NCBI RefSeq assembly: GCF_000264905.1
Contig: NW_006763137.1
Coordinates: 1,570,748 to 1,634,747, forward strand
DNA from: Stereum hirsutum FP-91666 SS1
Taxonomy: Eukaryota > Basidiomycota > Agaricomycetes > Russulales > Stereaceae
Length of the DNA stretch: 64,000 nucleotides
Direction of reading: 5' to 3'
Shown here piece by piece: positions 23,362 to 35,092 of the stretch. The notes beneath the pieces were generated by a model. The model was not told the origin of the DNA and did no database searches. It saw only the letters and a list, made by a program, of their open reading frames with translations. How positions within the stretch are numbered: position 1 is the stretch's first letter; the number at the start of each line of letters is the position of its first letter. The position numbers and the translations under genes are program-made.

Positions 23362-26081
23362 ATGGGTTCTCATGAGGTGCGTGGCGGACAAACTCTCAAT
23401 GCTTCCCTTCATATCCTCATCAGTCGTTCATGCTATCTTAGAAGTTTGAGGCGGCGTTCAAGGAGGCTGTTTGCGCGAAGCGATTGTCTGGATCAAAAGT
23501 AACGAATTTGACCGACCTGGCTATGGGCCTCATGACAGTGCGTGACTGTCCTTTTCGCTGGTTTCACCATATCCGTTCGATGGTTTGCTTGAGCTTACGC
23601 TTCAAAACCTTCGCTCCTCTTCTCCCACTGTAGGATGACACACAACTGGTGGCTTCTCTGTATCGGATGCACAAAGTGCTTCCCGCTTCGGCGAAGGTTT
23701 CGAGCCTCTATGCCATAGACGCATTGGCGCGGGCGGCTCGTAGTCGTGCCACCAAGAAAAAGCTCACTGGTGATATGTCCACTGTCCCAGGCAACTGCGC
23801 GACGTTCTTGCTTAAACTTGATGGCATTCTTGACGGAGTTTTTCAAGATGTTGTCACGTCTGCAGGCTCAGAAGGAAAGGTCAGTGATGCATCTCATACT
23901 GACTTAGTAGATCTACGTTGTAGTCGATTGGTCCTGTCCATCACAGAATCTGTCTGTAGGCAGTTGCCCGATGTTGTAGGGCGGAAAAAAGTAGGCGGGT
24001 ATAGACCAGGTTGTAGTTCGCTACGCCTTCTAGTAATGTCTAGCAGGTAAAGGATACAAGCGGGTCATCTTGTCTCGCGTGGCTCGTGTCTGGCTCGCGT
24101 ACGCTGCATATTTCGACCTTCGCGTGTTTACGAATAGGTTTTCAGCCACTCTCGCGTCGAGTCACATGACAATCGTATTCGTTGACAATCCCTCTCCCTC
24201 GTATCTGGAATCGCTCGGGAGCGAAGCAAGATCCTAACTCTTCTGTTCCCTCCCTCGCTGTGAATTATAGGAAAAATCAAAGAAGGTCCTGGACATATGG
24301 ACAAAGGGCAACACCTTTTCGTCGAGTGTTTTAAAGAGGTTGTCGGATGTATTGAAGGCTACGAGTGACGGTACAGGGGATAAAGGTGCATATCATGATC
24401 CGGTTTTGTTCGCTAAGTTTACCTCTTTCTTTGCCGCGCAATATCAACCGTGGACTTGCTTTACCCTATGTCGTTTGCTTGAGGAAGTGAGACAAATAAC
24501 TGAAATAAACTCTGGTCTGTTTCTACTGCCCCTTCCAGCTTCAGGCAGCACTCCATCCGCCACACCGCCGGCAGCGATCCGGCCACAATCGCTTGTACCG
24601 GCGACAACGCCACCGATACCGGCTCCCGTCCAAGCCTCAACAGCGCCTACAACTGTCGATCCCGCATTACAAGCAACTCTTCTCGCACTCTTGACACAAG
24701 TATCGAACTCGAATGGAGCGCCGCCACCGGGGTGAGTATTTATGGTTCCAAACATGCACGAGGACTGTTACTGAGTATTAAATTTAGCCAAACAAGCGCA
24801 AATACCGGTCCACCTGTGCCACTCCCTGCATCGGCCCAACATGGCCACGCGCCCAATCAGCATACTCTGCTCCAGCAATTGACGCAGAGCACGAATGTAG
24901 CACAACTTTTTCCGTTTTCACATGTACCACAGCAGCCTGCTTTCGCTCCTTCGCATTCTCCACCTACCCCGCCAACATTTCAAGGTCAACATAACCCATC
25001 GGGCAATCGGGCTGACTACGCTGACCCACGTCGAAACGTCCCTGGGTCGCCATCATATGGGCATACTGCGCGTAGCAATTACTCAGATCAATACGGAGAG
25101 AATCACTCGTATCCTGTAGACCGTGACCGTGGAGGTTTTCGAGGTCGAGGGCGAGGAGGGGGTTGGCAGGAGGACCGGAATCGTGATCGCTTCCAAAGAG
25201 GGCGACCGAGGGAAGAACTTGATCGCAGTAGAGTGCGGTCGAGCCGTTCCCGAAGCCCTCGGAGTAGTTACTCGTCTGGACGCAGGAGAGATGTAAAACC
25301 ATACAGTCCTCCCCACAGACCAACTTTGGCGGCTCTCGAGGTGTCCCCCGTCGAGCCACCCTCCTCAAATTCTGTCGGCAAAGATGAGTTTGGTAGAGAT
25401 ATCAGACCGTCCGACGAGTCACCACCACCACCCACATTGAAAGCGAGCGTCGAAGGAAGCCCTCGCTCACCACGGCGAACCACCGCACCACGATCCACTC
25501 AATCCGACGGAGACCAGCCCGAGGCATCGACGTCCACATCCAACTCTTCGTCTTCGACCATGTCCGTTCCGCCTCGAGTCGCACCTGGTGCTGTCGGACT
25601 GGAATCATTCGACATTTTAAATTGCGATTTTAGCGCGCCGGCTTCGTGGGAAGCGCTAGGAAAGGCGTGGGAGGTTACGCATGGCGTTTTGCCCTCCCAA
25701 GAGGAGCTCATGACATTCGTGATGAGCGCGACGGCAATGGCTAATCAGGCGGCTATGATGTACGGGGGATGGATGGGACAAGCTGGCTGGGTAGGAGGTG
25801 GAGGAGATTACGATTTGGGGATGGGAGATACAACGATGGGCGTCAGAGGGAACGAGTTCGCTTCGCAAGGCGGAGGATATGGGAACGGCAACGTCCGAAA
25901 CCATGAACAATGGGGTCAGACCAATGGGGGCAATCCTTACGAAGTCACTGTAGACACAAGTGCACAGGATGGGAACGGGGCCATTAGTGAAGGAGGTGGG
26001 GGTGGAGAACAAGTAGGCTCGAAGGGGAGTATGCAGAGAGTGGAAGGCAAGTGGAAGTTTGTGCGCGCGAGCGCGTCATGA
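23362..26081 (+). CDS. CID-domain protein, RNA polymerase II CTD interactor
   Basis: Residues 1-135 form a CTD-interacting domain as in Nrd1/Seb1/SCAF proteins, which bind the phosphorylated tail of RNA polymerase II and act in termination and 3' processing: FEAAFKEAVCAKRLSGSKV, LVASLYRMHKVLPASAKV, YAIDALARAAR and VLDIWTKGNTF. Exons: 23362-23376, 23442-23537, 23634-23879, 24271-24385, 24539-24731, 24788-26081, about 650 residues. The intron at 24386-24538 is 153 nt, in frame and without a stop, so it may be retained. Intron 3 is unusually long (391 nt). The middle is Pro/Gln-rich, followed by an RGG and RS-rich stretch near the centre and a Gly-rich tail. I see no RRM, unlike Nrd1 and Seb1. 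Ends only 61 bp from the convergent phosphatase gene. Confidence 0.88.
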
Positions 26082-26142
26082 CGACGGTGTGGTTTTGTAG
26101 GCAGATTTATTCACTATTCCAGAGCTTCATTTCATTGTAATC

Positions 26143-27427
26143 CTACACAGAGTCCGGCTCCATACTCGAAAGCTCATATCCACCGATCTCTCTACTGCGA
26201 GCGTACGTTCCGTACACCGCTCTCGGTCTACCCATTACACCCGGAGCAAAGCTCGATGCAGAGAATGGGTTGGGCCAGTACATTAAATATATGAGCAGCG
26301 AGGATGAAGCCCCAATAAAGCTGCCGACGATGACATCTTCCTTGTGATGTCTCTGACGAGGTTTGTCAATGTGGTGTCGTAGAAAGCGGAGAGAAGAACC
26401 TACATAATCCTCGACACGAGATACGGCAACCCAAATCGCGAAAGACAGAGGTAGGAAAGTGATAACCAGACGGGACATACGACTTCCAATGATGGACCTT
26501 GCTGGTGCTGGTGTATTAAAACACCATGCAGCTGTCTTTCCGGCCAGAAATAAAGACACCGTGGTCATACCCACCCATGCAGTCGAAGAATGTCCAGAGG
26601 GAAAGGATCGCCGTCCGTCGTTTACCTGGTCGTGTTTCCTGCAGTATGCTTAAGTCTACTACGATGACACCAAGCCGTCTACATCTCTCACTTACCCAGT
26701 ACAAGCTGCGGCCACAGCGTCCCACTTACACCGTGAGAGGAAGTCAGGGCGTAGACGACCTAGTTGTGAGAATCAATGAGCTAGCACCTTGGGGATGGGA
26801 AGATAACAATCTTCACCGACTCTGTTCTTCAGGCCTTCCGTTACCAAGTCCGAAAGTCCCCTGCGATGTGGTTTAGAGGGATTGCTATAGACACGATGTA
26901 GCGCGAATACAGAGCCGCAACAGACCTGCCAGCAAATGTTGCCAGGAAACCGTGATGTATTTCGCCGAGAGATCGTCTGAATACGCCCGATAGTCCTACA
27001 ACAACAAGGGGTACAGCTATAGCGATCATGGCATTCGTGCTGCCGGAGATTCTGAAATTTAACCCCCACAGTTTTAGTCCGAGGGTCGTCGTTAATTACA
27101 TTAGAAACGCCGCCGACATACTGTTGTTTAGTTTTTTTGTGGCTGATTGTAGGATCATCCGGGGAGAAATCTCGTTCATAGACCTGAAATCTCTCTATCG
27201 CAGAAGCTAGCACCATAAGAACGCCAACGACAATCCTGTCCATCTGAGTCAGTGTACGCTGCGACTGTATTTTTTGTTGAGACTGCGAGGATAGTATTTC
27301 GGAAGAGCGGGAATGCATGCACGTACCAGTCGATTATATAGGAGCGGTCCGCCCAATCGAATGCATCTTCTCCGAAAACTGATTCAGCCTTCGCCTTGAA
27401 TCGAAATATGATATCCGAAAGGCCCAT
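26143..27427 (-). CDS. Lipid phosphate phosphatase (PAP2 family, DPP1/LPP-like)
   Basis: Integral membrane enzyme that dephosphorylates phosphatidate, lyso-phosphatidate or diacylglycerol pyrophosphate. Exons on the minus strand include 27427-27327, 27235-27122, 27039 to about 26900, 26759-26696, 26638-26404 and 26352-26143. Motifs: ERDFSPDDPTISH after the first membrane segment, RLRPDFLSRC (phosphatase motif 1), SFPSGHSSTAW (motif 2) and SRVEDYRHHKEDVIVG (motif 3). Several hydrophobic segments fit six membrane passes. The splice arrangement around 26760-26920 could not be resolved: the stretch coding SVKIVI that should precede GRLRP is one base out of phase with canonical sites. The short C-terminal tail ends EPDSV. 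Divergent from the DNMT5 gene. Confidence 0.87.
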
Positions 27428-27632
27428 AATAGCGATATTTACAAGATTGACTGATCTTCGCTGGAGTGTGGCGAGTTAGTGGCGAGCAGCAAGGTACTTC
27501 CGACTCGTCACGCCGTTGATCGGAACCTGAGGCACGTGGGAGAGTGTGACGCTTCGCGTCTGTCACGGTTCTCACAAATGAGGACGCGAGCGCGTTGTTT
27601 CAGCGCCATTTATCTCTTTCCTCACCACCGTC
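27428..27632. promoter_or_regulatory. Short bidirectional promoter, phosphatase/DNMT5
   Basis: 205 bp between divergent start codons. No clear TATA box is visible. Confidence 0.45.
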
Positions 27633-30600
27633 ATGGCGAAGAAGGCCAGCGGTAAACAGACTACTCTCAACTCGTTCTTTAAGGGCGGAAAGGCTACAGA
27701 GCCTGATGATGCTCCAGCGTCCGACGCCGAAATGGACGTCGATGCTGACAATGACGTCGAGGCTGAGGTCGAGGTCGAGGCGGACGCGACCAACAAAAAG
27801 GATGGCAAGATTGCCCCAGATGACTCCTCTGATCCCCCCATCTCCGACATCCCTGCCATCTTTGCCGACATCGTCAGGCGTATACCGGACATCGTCGACA
27901 TCGCGAAACACGTCAAGGGTCGTAAACTCCGGGTTGCCACCATGTGCTCTGGCACGGAGTCTCCTCTGCTTGCCTTCGGTCTCATTCAGAGGGCGATCCG
28001 TGAACAGCATGGCATTGAGCTGGAAATGGAGCACGTCTTTTCCTGCGAAATCGTACCTTTCAAGCAGGCCTATATTGAGAGGAACTTCTCGCCTCCACTT
28101 CTGTTTCGAGACGTTTGTGAACTTGGGAATGACTTTGCGTACGTCCATCCACAATATGTCGATCATGTTGCAAGGCTTACACTTTCGCAGCCATACAGCA
28201 TACGGTTCTCTAGTGCCTGTACCCGGAGACGTCGATATCCTCGTCGCAGGAACCTCATGTGTGGACTACTCGAATCTCAACAACGAGAAGAAGGACATCG
28301 ACGATGGCGGTGAGTCTGGCCGTACATTTCACGGTATGCTCCAGTGGGTGCAAAAGCATCGACCCCCCATCGTCATCCTCGAGAACGTTTGCTCTGCGCC
28401 GTGGCAGCTCGTCGAGAAGAAGTTCGAGAAGATCAACTATAGCGCCAAGTCCACCCGCCTCGACACCAAATTATACTATATTCCTCACACCCGTACTCGC
28501 GGATATATGGTCGCTGTCAATAAGGCAAACTCCTCCATCCCTGAGAAATGGGTCAAGGCCATGATTCAATACCGACGCGAAGCCTCGGCCTCCCTCGACG
28601 CTTTCCTGTTGGCGTCGGACGACCCTCGTATTCACCAGGCGCGGGAAAAGCTCGTTCAAGAGAGTTACAATGGTCAAGATAGGAAGACGGGTCGGACCGA
28701 CTGGGGAAGATGCGAGTCGCGTCACCAGCGTGCTCGGCTGGAAGAGGCGTTAGGCCCTAAACGTCCGTTGACTAATTGGGACGAAGGTAAGTTTTCACTC
28801 TTCAACCAGCAGGATCCTGCTCACTCGTGATCGGGTAGGCGGTGCGTGCAAGATGATGGACTTTGGGTGGGCGGACTGGACACAAAGTCAGGTGGAACGC
28901 GTGAAAGACTTGATGGATATCAGCACGCTTCGTGCGGCCAAGGATGGTATCGACCCCTCGTTCAAAAGGTATATTTTCTTCTATTGTATATCATTTGCGA
29001 ATGCTGATGTTCAAACATTACGCAGCGGCGTTTGGAACTTGTCTCAGAACGTCGACCGTACAATTGGTTCCAATCGAGTTGGAATCTGCCCCTGCCTGAC
29101 GCCATCCATGATCGCGTACATCACCAATCGAGGCGGACCTATGGTTGGAGTCGAAGCATTGGGCATGCAAGGTCTTCCACACGAAGGGTTGTTGTTGACT
29201 CGCGAGACCGAAGACCAACTCGCCGACTTGGCTGGCAATGCTATGTCGACCACGGTGGTCGGGACAGCGATGCTCGCGGCGTTGATACTTGGCAAGAAAT
29301 TGTTGAAGGACGGCGATGACCGCCAGACCTACGAGGAGCATAACGGCATGAAAGTCGATGTCGAACAGAACTCCGACGCTATGGACGTCGACGTACCTGC
29401 GGATGTGTCGGTGGAGGACCACATCTCTCGCGAAGACCAGCTTGCCGAAAAACCTCTGGACCTTCTCAAGACCACGGAGCGATCTCTTCCTCTAATCCTT
29501 GAAGATGCTCTCAAAAGTGCTCGTCTATGCGCTTGCGAAGGGCGAAAGGACATCACGGAGCGGCAGCTGATGCGTTGCAAGGACTGTGGCGCCACTTCCT
29601 GCGTTAAATGTGGCGGCCGCCCCGAACACAACTACGAGATCATCGACGTGACCGCGAACCCCCGTCTCTCCCCATCTTCTTTCGCCCTCGACCTCAAATC
29701 CCTTCTTCCGATGAGCCTCTCGTTTTCCGCTGTTACTCTTCAGCTGTTGAATAACCTGAAGGACCAAGCAGCCGCCGCCATACCCGATCAACGATGGACC
29801 GCCTGGAGTACCGCTGTTTTTGAGGCAACTCAACTCGAACTTCGATTCGTCGAGCTCAAACGCCAAGACATGTGGATCGCGACCTACGAATCGCCCAAAG
29901 GTCGGCTCGAGTTATATCTTCACCCGAAGCGACCAGAATGGTTGTTCTTCGCCAAACCCGATCCCATGGAACCCGCGAACGCTGAGATACGACGAATTCT
30001 CATGTATCCGGCTTGTCGTCTTGTTTGTAATGGTGCACTCTTGGCCGGACAGTGGGAATTCGCCCTGCCTCATACCACGGAGGTGAGCGTAAAGGTGGAG
30101 GGAGTTGGTGAGCTTGTGGGATCTTGGGAGGCGAAACTGGGGCTTCTGGGCGAGTATGCCGAGAAACGAGTTTACTCCCAGTTGCGGGTCACGGTTGAAG
30201 ACGCGGACGTGCCCCTCTTTGACCGTGATATATCAGGGACGTACACCCTCTTCGACAAGTGCGGAACGGCCTGTAACGCGCTCCACAAGAAAGACCCCGT
30301 CGACAGCGACGCCGACCAGCCCCCACTCTTCCTCATGATGGACCCGACGCGCTGCGGGAAACCAGTAGATGATTTCTTCGTGTTCGCCACTACTATTCGG
30401 CGGTTCGAATACGGAGAAACAAGACCCATAGTCGGCCGCTTCGCGTCTTCGTGGAGGCAGTCCGACAAGGCTCACGAAGAAAGCGTTCGCTGCTTCATTC
30501 CGCAGAGATATGTCCCAACAGTTAATGTTCAGCTCCAGGTCGGTACAGACACCGGCACCTTTTGTTTGGCGTATTCTGACTTTGCTTTTCTTCTAGTCGT

Positions 30601-33600
30601 CTACAGGTTTGCAAGCCCAGTATGCTGTCCCCAAAGGGGACCTCGACATCGAAATCAGTAACGACGCATGCCAGACGGCCAACGCCTTGCTCGTCGTCCA
30701 CATACCCCTGGGCGACCAGGCCGGCGCCGAATGGCCGGGCGCATGGAAGGAGGTAGAGCCAATAGAGGAGCGGGCCACCTTCAGGATGTTGTCTTGGCTC
30801 ACGGAGCGGGTGAAGAATATCGATGGCGCCTTTTCGGACTGGAAGGTAGTGGCTGTTCCAGACAGCCATGTGAACTGCGAACGCTGCGCTCCCCATGCTC
30901 CTTCTCTCCAATGGACAAAGGTCGGCAACAAGATCATGGCATTCGAAGACAGCCATCAAGCCGGGGAATACGAACGACGCCTCAAGGGGCGCCCTTCACC
31001 GTTCGTCACCCAACTGAGACTGGACGACAACGCGGTCGGCATCCTACGTATCGGACTCAACGTCTCATCCCTCATCCACCGTGCGCGCTCTCGTCTTCCT
31101 TCTCGCGGAGCTGGTATGACACAAACTGTGTCGTGGAGATTGGACACCGATTTCAAGCCCCTCGTGAAGCTTATCCTCCCTAAATTCAAGCTGTCGAGCA
31201 ATCGCAATGACCCTGAACATCCCCAACCGCCTCACTTCGTCCTCAAACTTCGTCCTGAACAGCAACGCTCCCTCCATTGGATGCTCGCCCAAGAAGAGGA
31301 CGATGCCCCTCCTTTTGTCGAAGAGGAGATCTCGGAGGCCATTCTCGAACCTCTGAATTGGCGTGCGGAAGGTCGGGCCCAGCAATCTGTTCACGTTCGC
31401 GGCGGGGTCCTCGCTGACCAAGTCGGTTATGGGAAGACTGCCATTACCCTCGGTCTCATCGACTGTGCCATGAAGGAGGTGAAGAAGAGGGTCAAGGATG
31501 AGAACGCAAAGGGTCCCATGTTTGGCAAGATCCGTACTTCCGCCACTCTGGTCGTCGTTCCTGGACATCTGACGAAACAGTGGGCCAGTGAGGTGCAGAA
31601 GTTCATGGGCAAGGGCAAGCTCGAGGTCGTCGTCCTCTCGTCCGTCGCGAACATCAACACTCTGACAGTCCAGGACGTCATGGACGCGGATATCATTATC
31701 ATCGCTTCGACCCTCCTCAAGAGCCCTATTTACTTGGAGAATCTGGAGGCGTTCGCCGCCGGAGGCTCTTTGCCAAAGACAGAAGGTCGTTATCTCAATG
31801 CTCGCCTTGACGAGAGTCTTTCCGCCCTCGCCGAACAAGTAGAGCGTCTGCGAGATCCAGCTCGTGGCCCCGCTGCCGTTATGGACGCTATCCTGGAAGC
31901 TAGGAAGAAGGGTACGTTCTTTCTACTATGCCATCTCGGCCTAATCTCTGAACTCTGTATTTTTTCCAGACCGAGAGACGCAAGAGGCGATGCAGCCATC
32001 CAAGCGCATCAAGGGCATCGCGAAAACTGTCGATGCGAACGCCTCATCGAAGACGGCCAGTGCGCCGAAAACGATGGCGTCCTCTTCCAAAGCAGCCGCC
32101 TCCTCGTCGAAAGTCGAAGTGAAGACAACGAACAACGCCAAGGTCCCTGCTGCCGGACCCTTGCTATCTTCGGCACGATTCAGCCATGTAGAGGTCCCCA
32201 CCCTGGCAGAGGCACGCAAGGCGGCGAAGTCGAAGACAGCGGAGTCGTCAGAGAAGGACGAAGCCAGTGATTCAGATTCCCCTCGCCCAAGAAAGCGCCG
32301 TGCGTCAGCCAAGGTCATCAACTACATTCCTTCTGACAGCGACGACGACGTGCCCGTCAAAACGAAGAAGCGCAAGACCGGAGCGTCCACCAGCCGCTCA
32401 GTTTCTCCTGATGCATTCGTACCCACTGACGAAGATGATGGCGATGTACCGGAGGATAGCGAAGCCGTTTCTGACGAAGAGGATGACTTTGAACCGGAAG
32501 ATGAGGACTCCAACGTTCCCAAGAGCAAGGCGAAGGGCAAGGCGAAGGCGAAGGCAACACCCAAACGTCCACCGCCCAAAGCCAAGCCGAAGAAAGGCAA
32601 AGTTACTGATGACGACGACGATGCCATGGATGTCGATGGCTCTTCATCAGCAGCAGAGACTACATCGTCGGCCGCGGGGAAGAAGCGGAAGCGGGAGACG
32701 AAGGAAACGAAGCCAAAGGAACTGCGCGAGACGAAGGACCCATGGAAGCTGAAGGGCAAGGCGAAGAAGGATTGGAAGGAGATGCAGGCCCCTCCACTGG
32801 AAATGTTCCACTTCGCAAGATTGGTCGTCGACGAGTACACTTATCTTCACAAGTTGCCCGTGGCGATGACACTCGTTGCCCGACAATCGGCGGATCGTCG
32901 GTGGGTGCTCTCTGGTACCCCGCCCGTTCACGACTTCGCTGCCGTCAAGACCATAGCTGCTTTCTTAGACGTGCACCTTGGGATTGATGACGACGGGGAG
33001 AGTCAATCTAAGGAAGTCAAAAAACGTTTGCGTGACCAGACGGGTATGTAGAACATTGCGACCGATCACACCGATTAAATGCCTCAATACTGATTTGAAC
33101 CTCCACAGCGGCCGAGAAGTTCCATTCGTTCCGGGAGACCCACAGTCTCAATTGGCATGCTCATCGCCACAACATGATCGGCCAGACTTTCCTAGATCGA
33201 TTCGTCCGCCAGGTCAGTGCTATTTCCCGGTTCTCGTATAATTGTTGAAGGCTCACGAACTCCACAGAACATCGCTGAGATCGACGAAATCCCTTGGGAG
33301 ACGAATGAGACCTTCTGTACTCTTCCTGCGGCAGAGAGGGCTATATACCTCGAGCTCGAGCACCATCTCCAAGCCCTCGACATGAACATCAAACGCGGTA
33401 AGAAGTCCGAAGGCGATCGTGACAAGCGTTTGGCCAAAGCTCTTGGTACTAGCGAGTAAGTGGCGTACATTTGAGAGACCTTATTTTGTTCTCATGTCGG
33501 CTCTTCATGATCCAGGACGGCTCACGAAGCACTCCTCAAGCACTGCGCGCACTTCGAGCTCGAAACCTCGAGCAAAAACGCCATGAAGGCATGTGACATC

Positions 33601-34760
33601 ATCGTTCAGCAGCGCAAGGCCCAGCAACAGGAATGCGAGAAGGATCTTCGCGAGTGTCTGAAGAAGGCCCTTTCGCAGGAGAAAGAGCTCGGCCCCGTCC
33701 CCGAGGAATCTGCCTTCCGTGAATACGTACGTGTTTGTCGCACGAAGGGCATCGACGATCGGGAAGCCACGGATATCGTCGTTGCGCTTCTGGACGAGGC
33801 GAATGTTGGGACGTCCACCGTCAAATCAAAGCCCAAGGGGGGCAAAGACGAGCCGCTTTCTGAGAAGAAGAGGGAGGCCATCTGGGCTCACCGCGAACAT
33901 ACGCACGTCATTCGCCGAGTCACCAAGGAACTTGTGGCCCGTGTGCGTTCGCATCGCTACTTCACTGTCGTGCGAGACTTCCAAAAACAACGGGAGAAAC
34001 CATTGGTCATTTCCTGCCCGATGTGCAAGAATGATCGCGTACCAGTGGATGAGATAGCGGTGCTTTCGACTTGCGGGCATGCGGGATGCCTGTCTTGCGT
34101 GACGAAGTGTGCGGAGCAGGAAGCCTGCGTGTACGCTGCGCAGGGCGACTGTGGCAGTCCCGCTCGTCTTCTGAATATCGTGAGGGGCTCTACGCTTGGT
34201 GTGGACGATGAAGATCGGGACGGGAAGGGCAAGCACTATGGACGCAAACTAGAGGAGGTCATCGTTCTCATACGGTTCGTTCTTCAGCATGATGAATGGT
34301 GGTATCCTTGACGCTGACACCCAGATTTGTCCACAGCTCGATCCTCAAGAAGAAAGAACGCGTCCTAGTCTTTATCCAGTTCGAAGACCTGATGAAGAAG
34401 GTCGGCGAAGCGCTGAAAGACCATTCCATCGAATTCCTCGAGATCAAGGGGTCTGCCAGCCAGAAGTCGAAAAACCTCGAGGCGTTCCAAAATCTGGGCA
34501 AAGAAAAGGTCCTCCTCCTGTCGTTAGCAGAGGAGACGGCCTCCGGTGCCAATCTTACGTGCGCCAACCATGCCATCTTCCTATCTCCCCTGCTAGCCCC
34601 GACGCAAGAAGTCTACGACGCTACTATGACACAGGCGATTGGACGTCTGAGGAGGTTCGGACAAAAGGAGAAAGTGCTCATTTACCACTATCTGGCGGAG
34701 AACACTATCGATATGGAGGTTTATACGGAGAGGACTAAGAACAAGGCTTCGGGACAGTAG
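27633..34760 (+). CDS. DNMT5: DNMT5-type cytosine methyltransferase with RING and SNF2 ATPase
   Basis: Ten exons (27633-28138, 28191-28786, 28839-28968, 29026-30538, 30597-31911, 31970-33043, 33109-33212, 33268-33455, 33516-34274, 34325-34760) give 2206 residues. Methyltransferase motifs: VATMCSGTESPL (SAM, about residue 100), catalytic TSCVDYSNLN (about 190), ILENV (about 232), HTRTRGYM, and GNAMSTTVVG (about 481). A Cys-rich finger with CKDCG and CVKCG follows (about 580-612). SNF2 lobe 1 has VGYGKT (about 1187), DEYT and VLSGTPP; a long charged insertion splits it. A RING (CPMCKND, CGHAGCLSC, about 1975-2020) precedes lobe 2 (QAIGRLRRFGQ). DNMT5 is known as an ATP-dependent maintenance methyltransferase in Cryptococcus. 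Residues 8-16 form a PIP-box-like KQTTLNSFF; no chromodomain is evident. Nuclear location is inferred. Confidence 0.95.
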
Positions 34761-35092
34761 TGGGAGAGTGTGGTCGGGGTTCCTTTCTTCGCATTGAATC
34801 TGCTTTGGTCGTCAATTTGCATGCATCTATCTGTATCTACTTGCTATTTTGCTTTTATTTCGCTCATCTACACAATCGTACATTGCTTTTCCTTCGCTTT
34901 CGCGTGAAATGTGGGCTTTCATGAAAGCGAGGACGTCGAACGCAAACGCATAGCACCTGATACCTCGTTCCAAAACATATCCTTCCATATTTCGAACGGA
35001 CTGCCTGATAACGGTGATGCTGACATGTATGAAAGGTCGTGTGCAGTCACAATGAAAACAAAAGAGTACGATAGCGAGAATAAACCAAGATA
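34761..35092. other. Convergent 3' intergenic region
   Basis: 330 bp between the stop codons of the DNMT5 and ZW10 genes; T-rich near the DNMT5 end. No gene seen. Confidence 0.5.

Noticed and set aside
31065..31838. A 257-codon open frame on the minus strand
   Set aside because: Antisense shadow of the DNMT5 ATPase exon; its composition follows the real gene.
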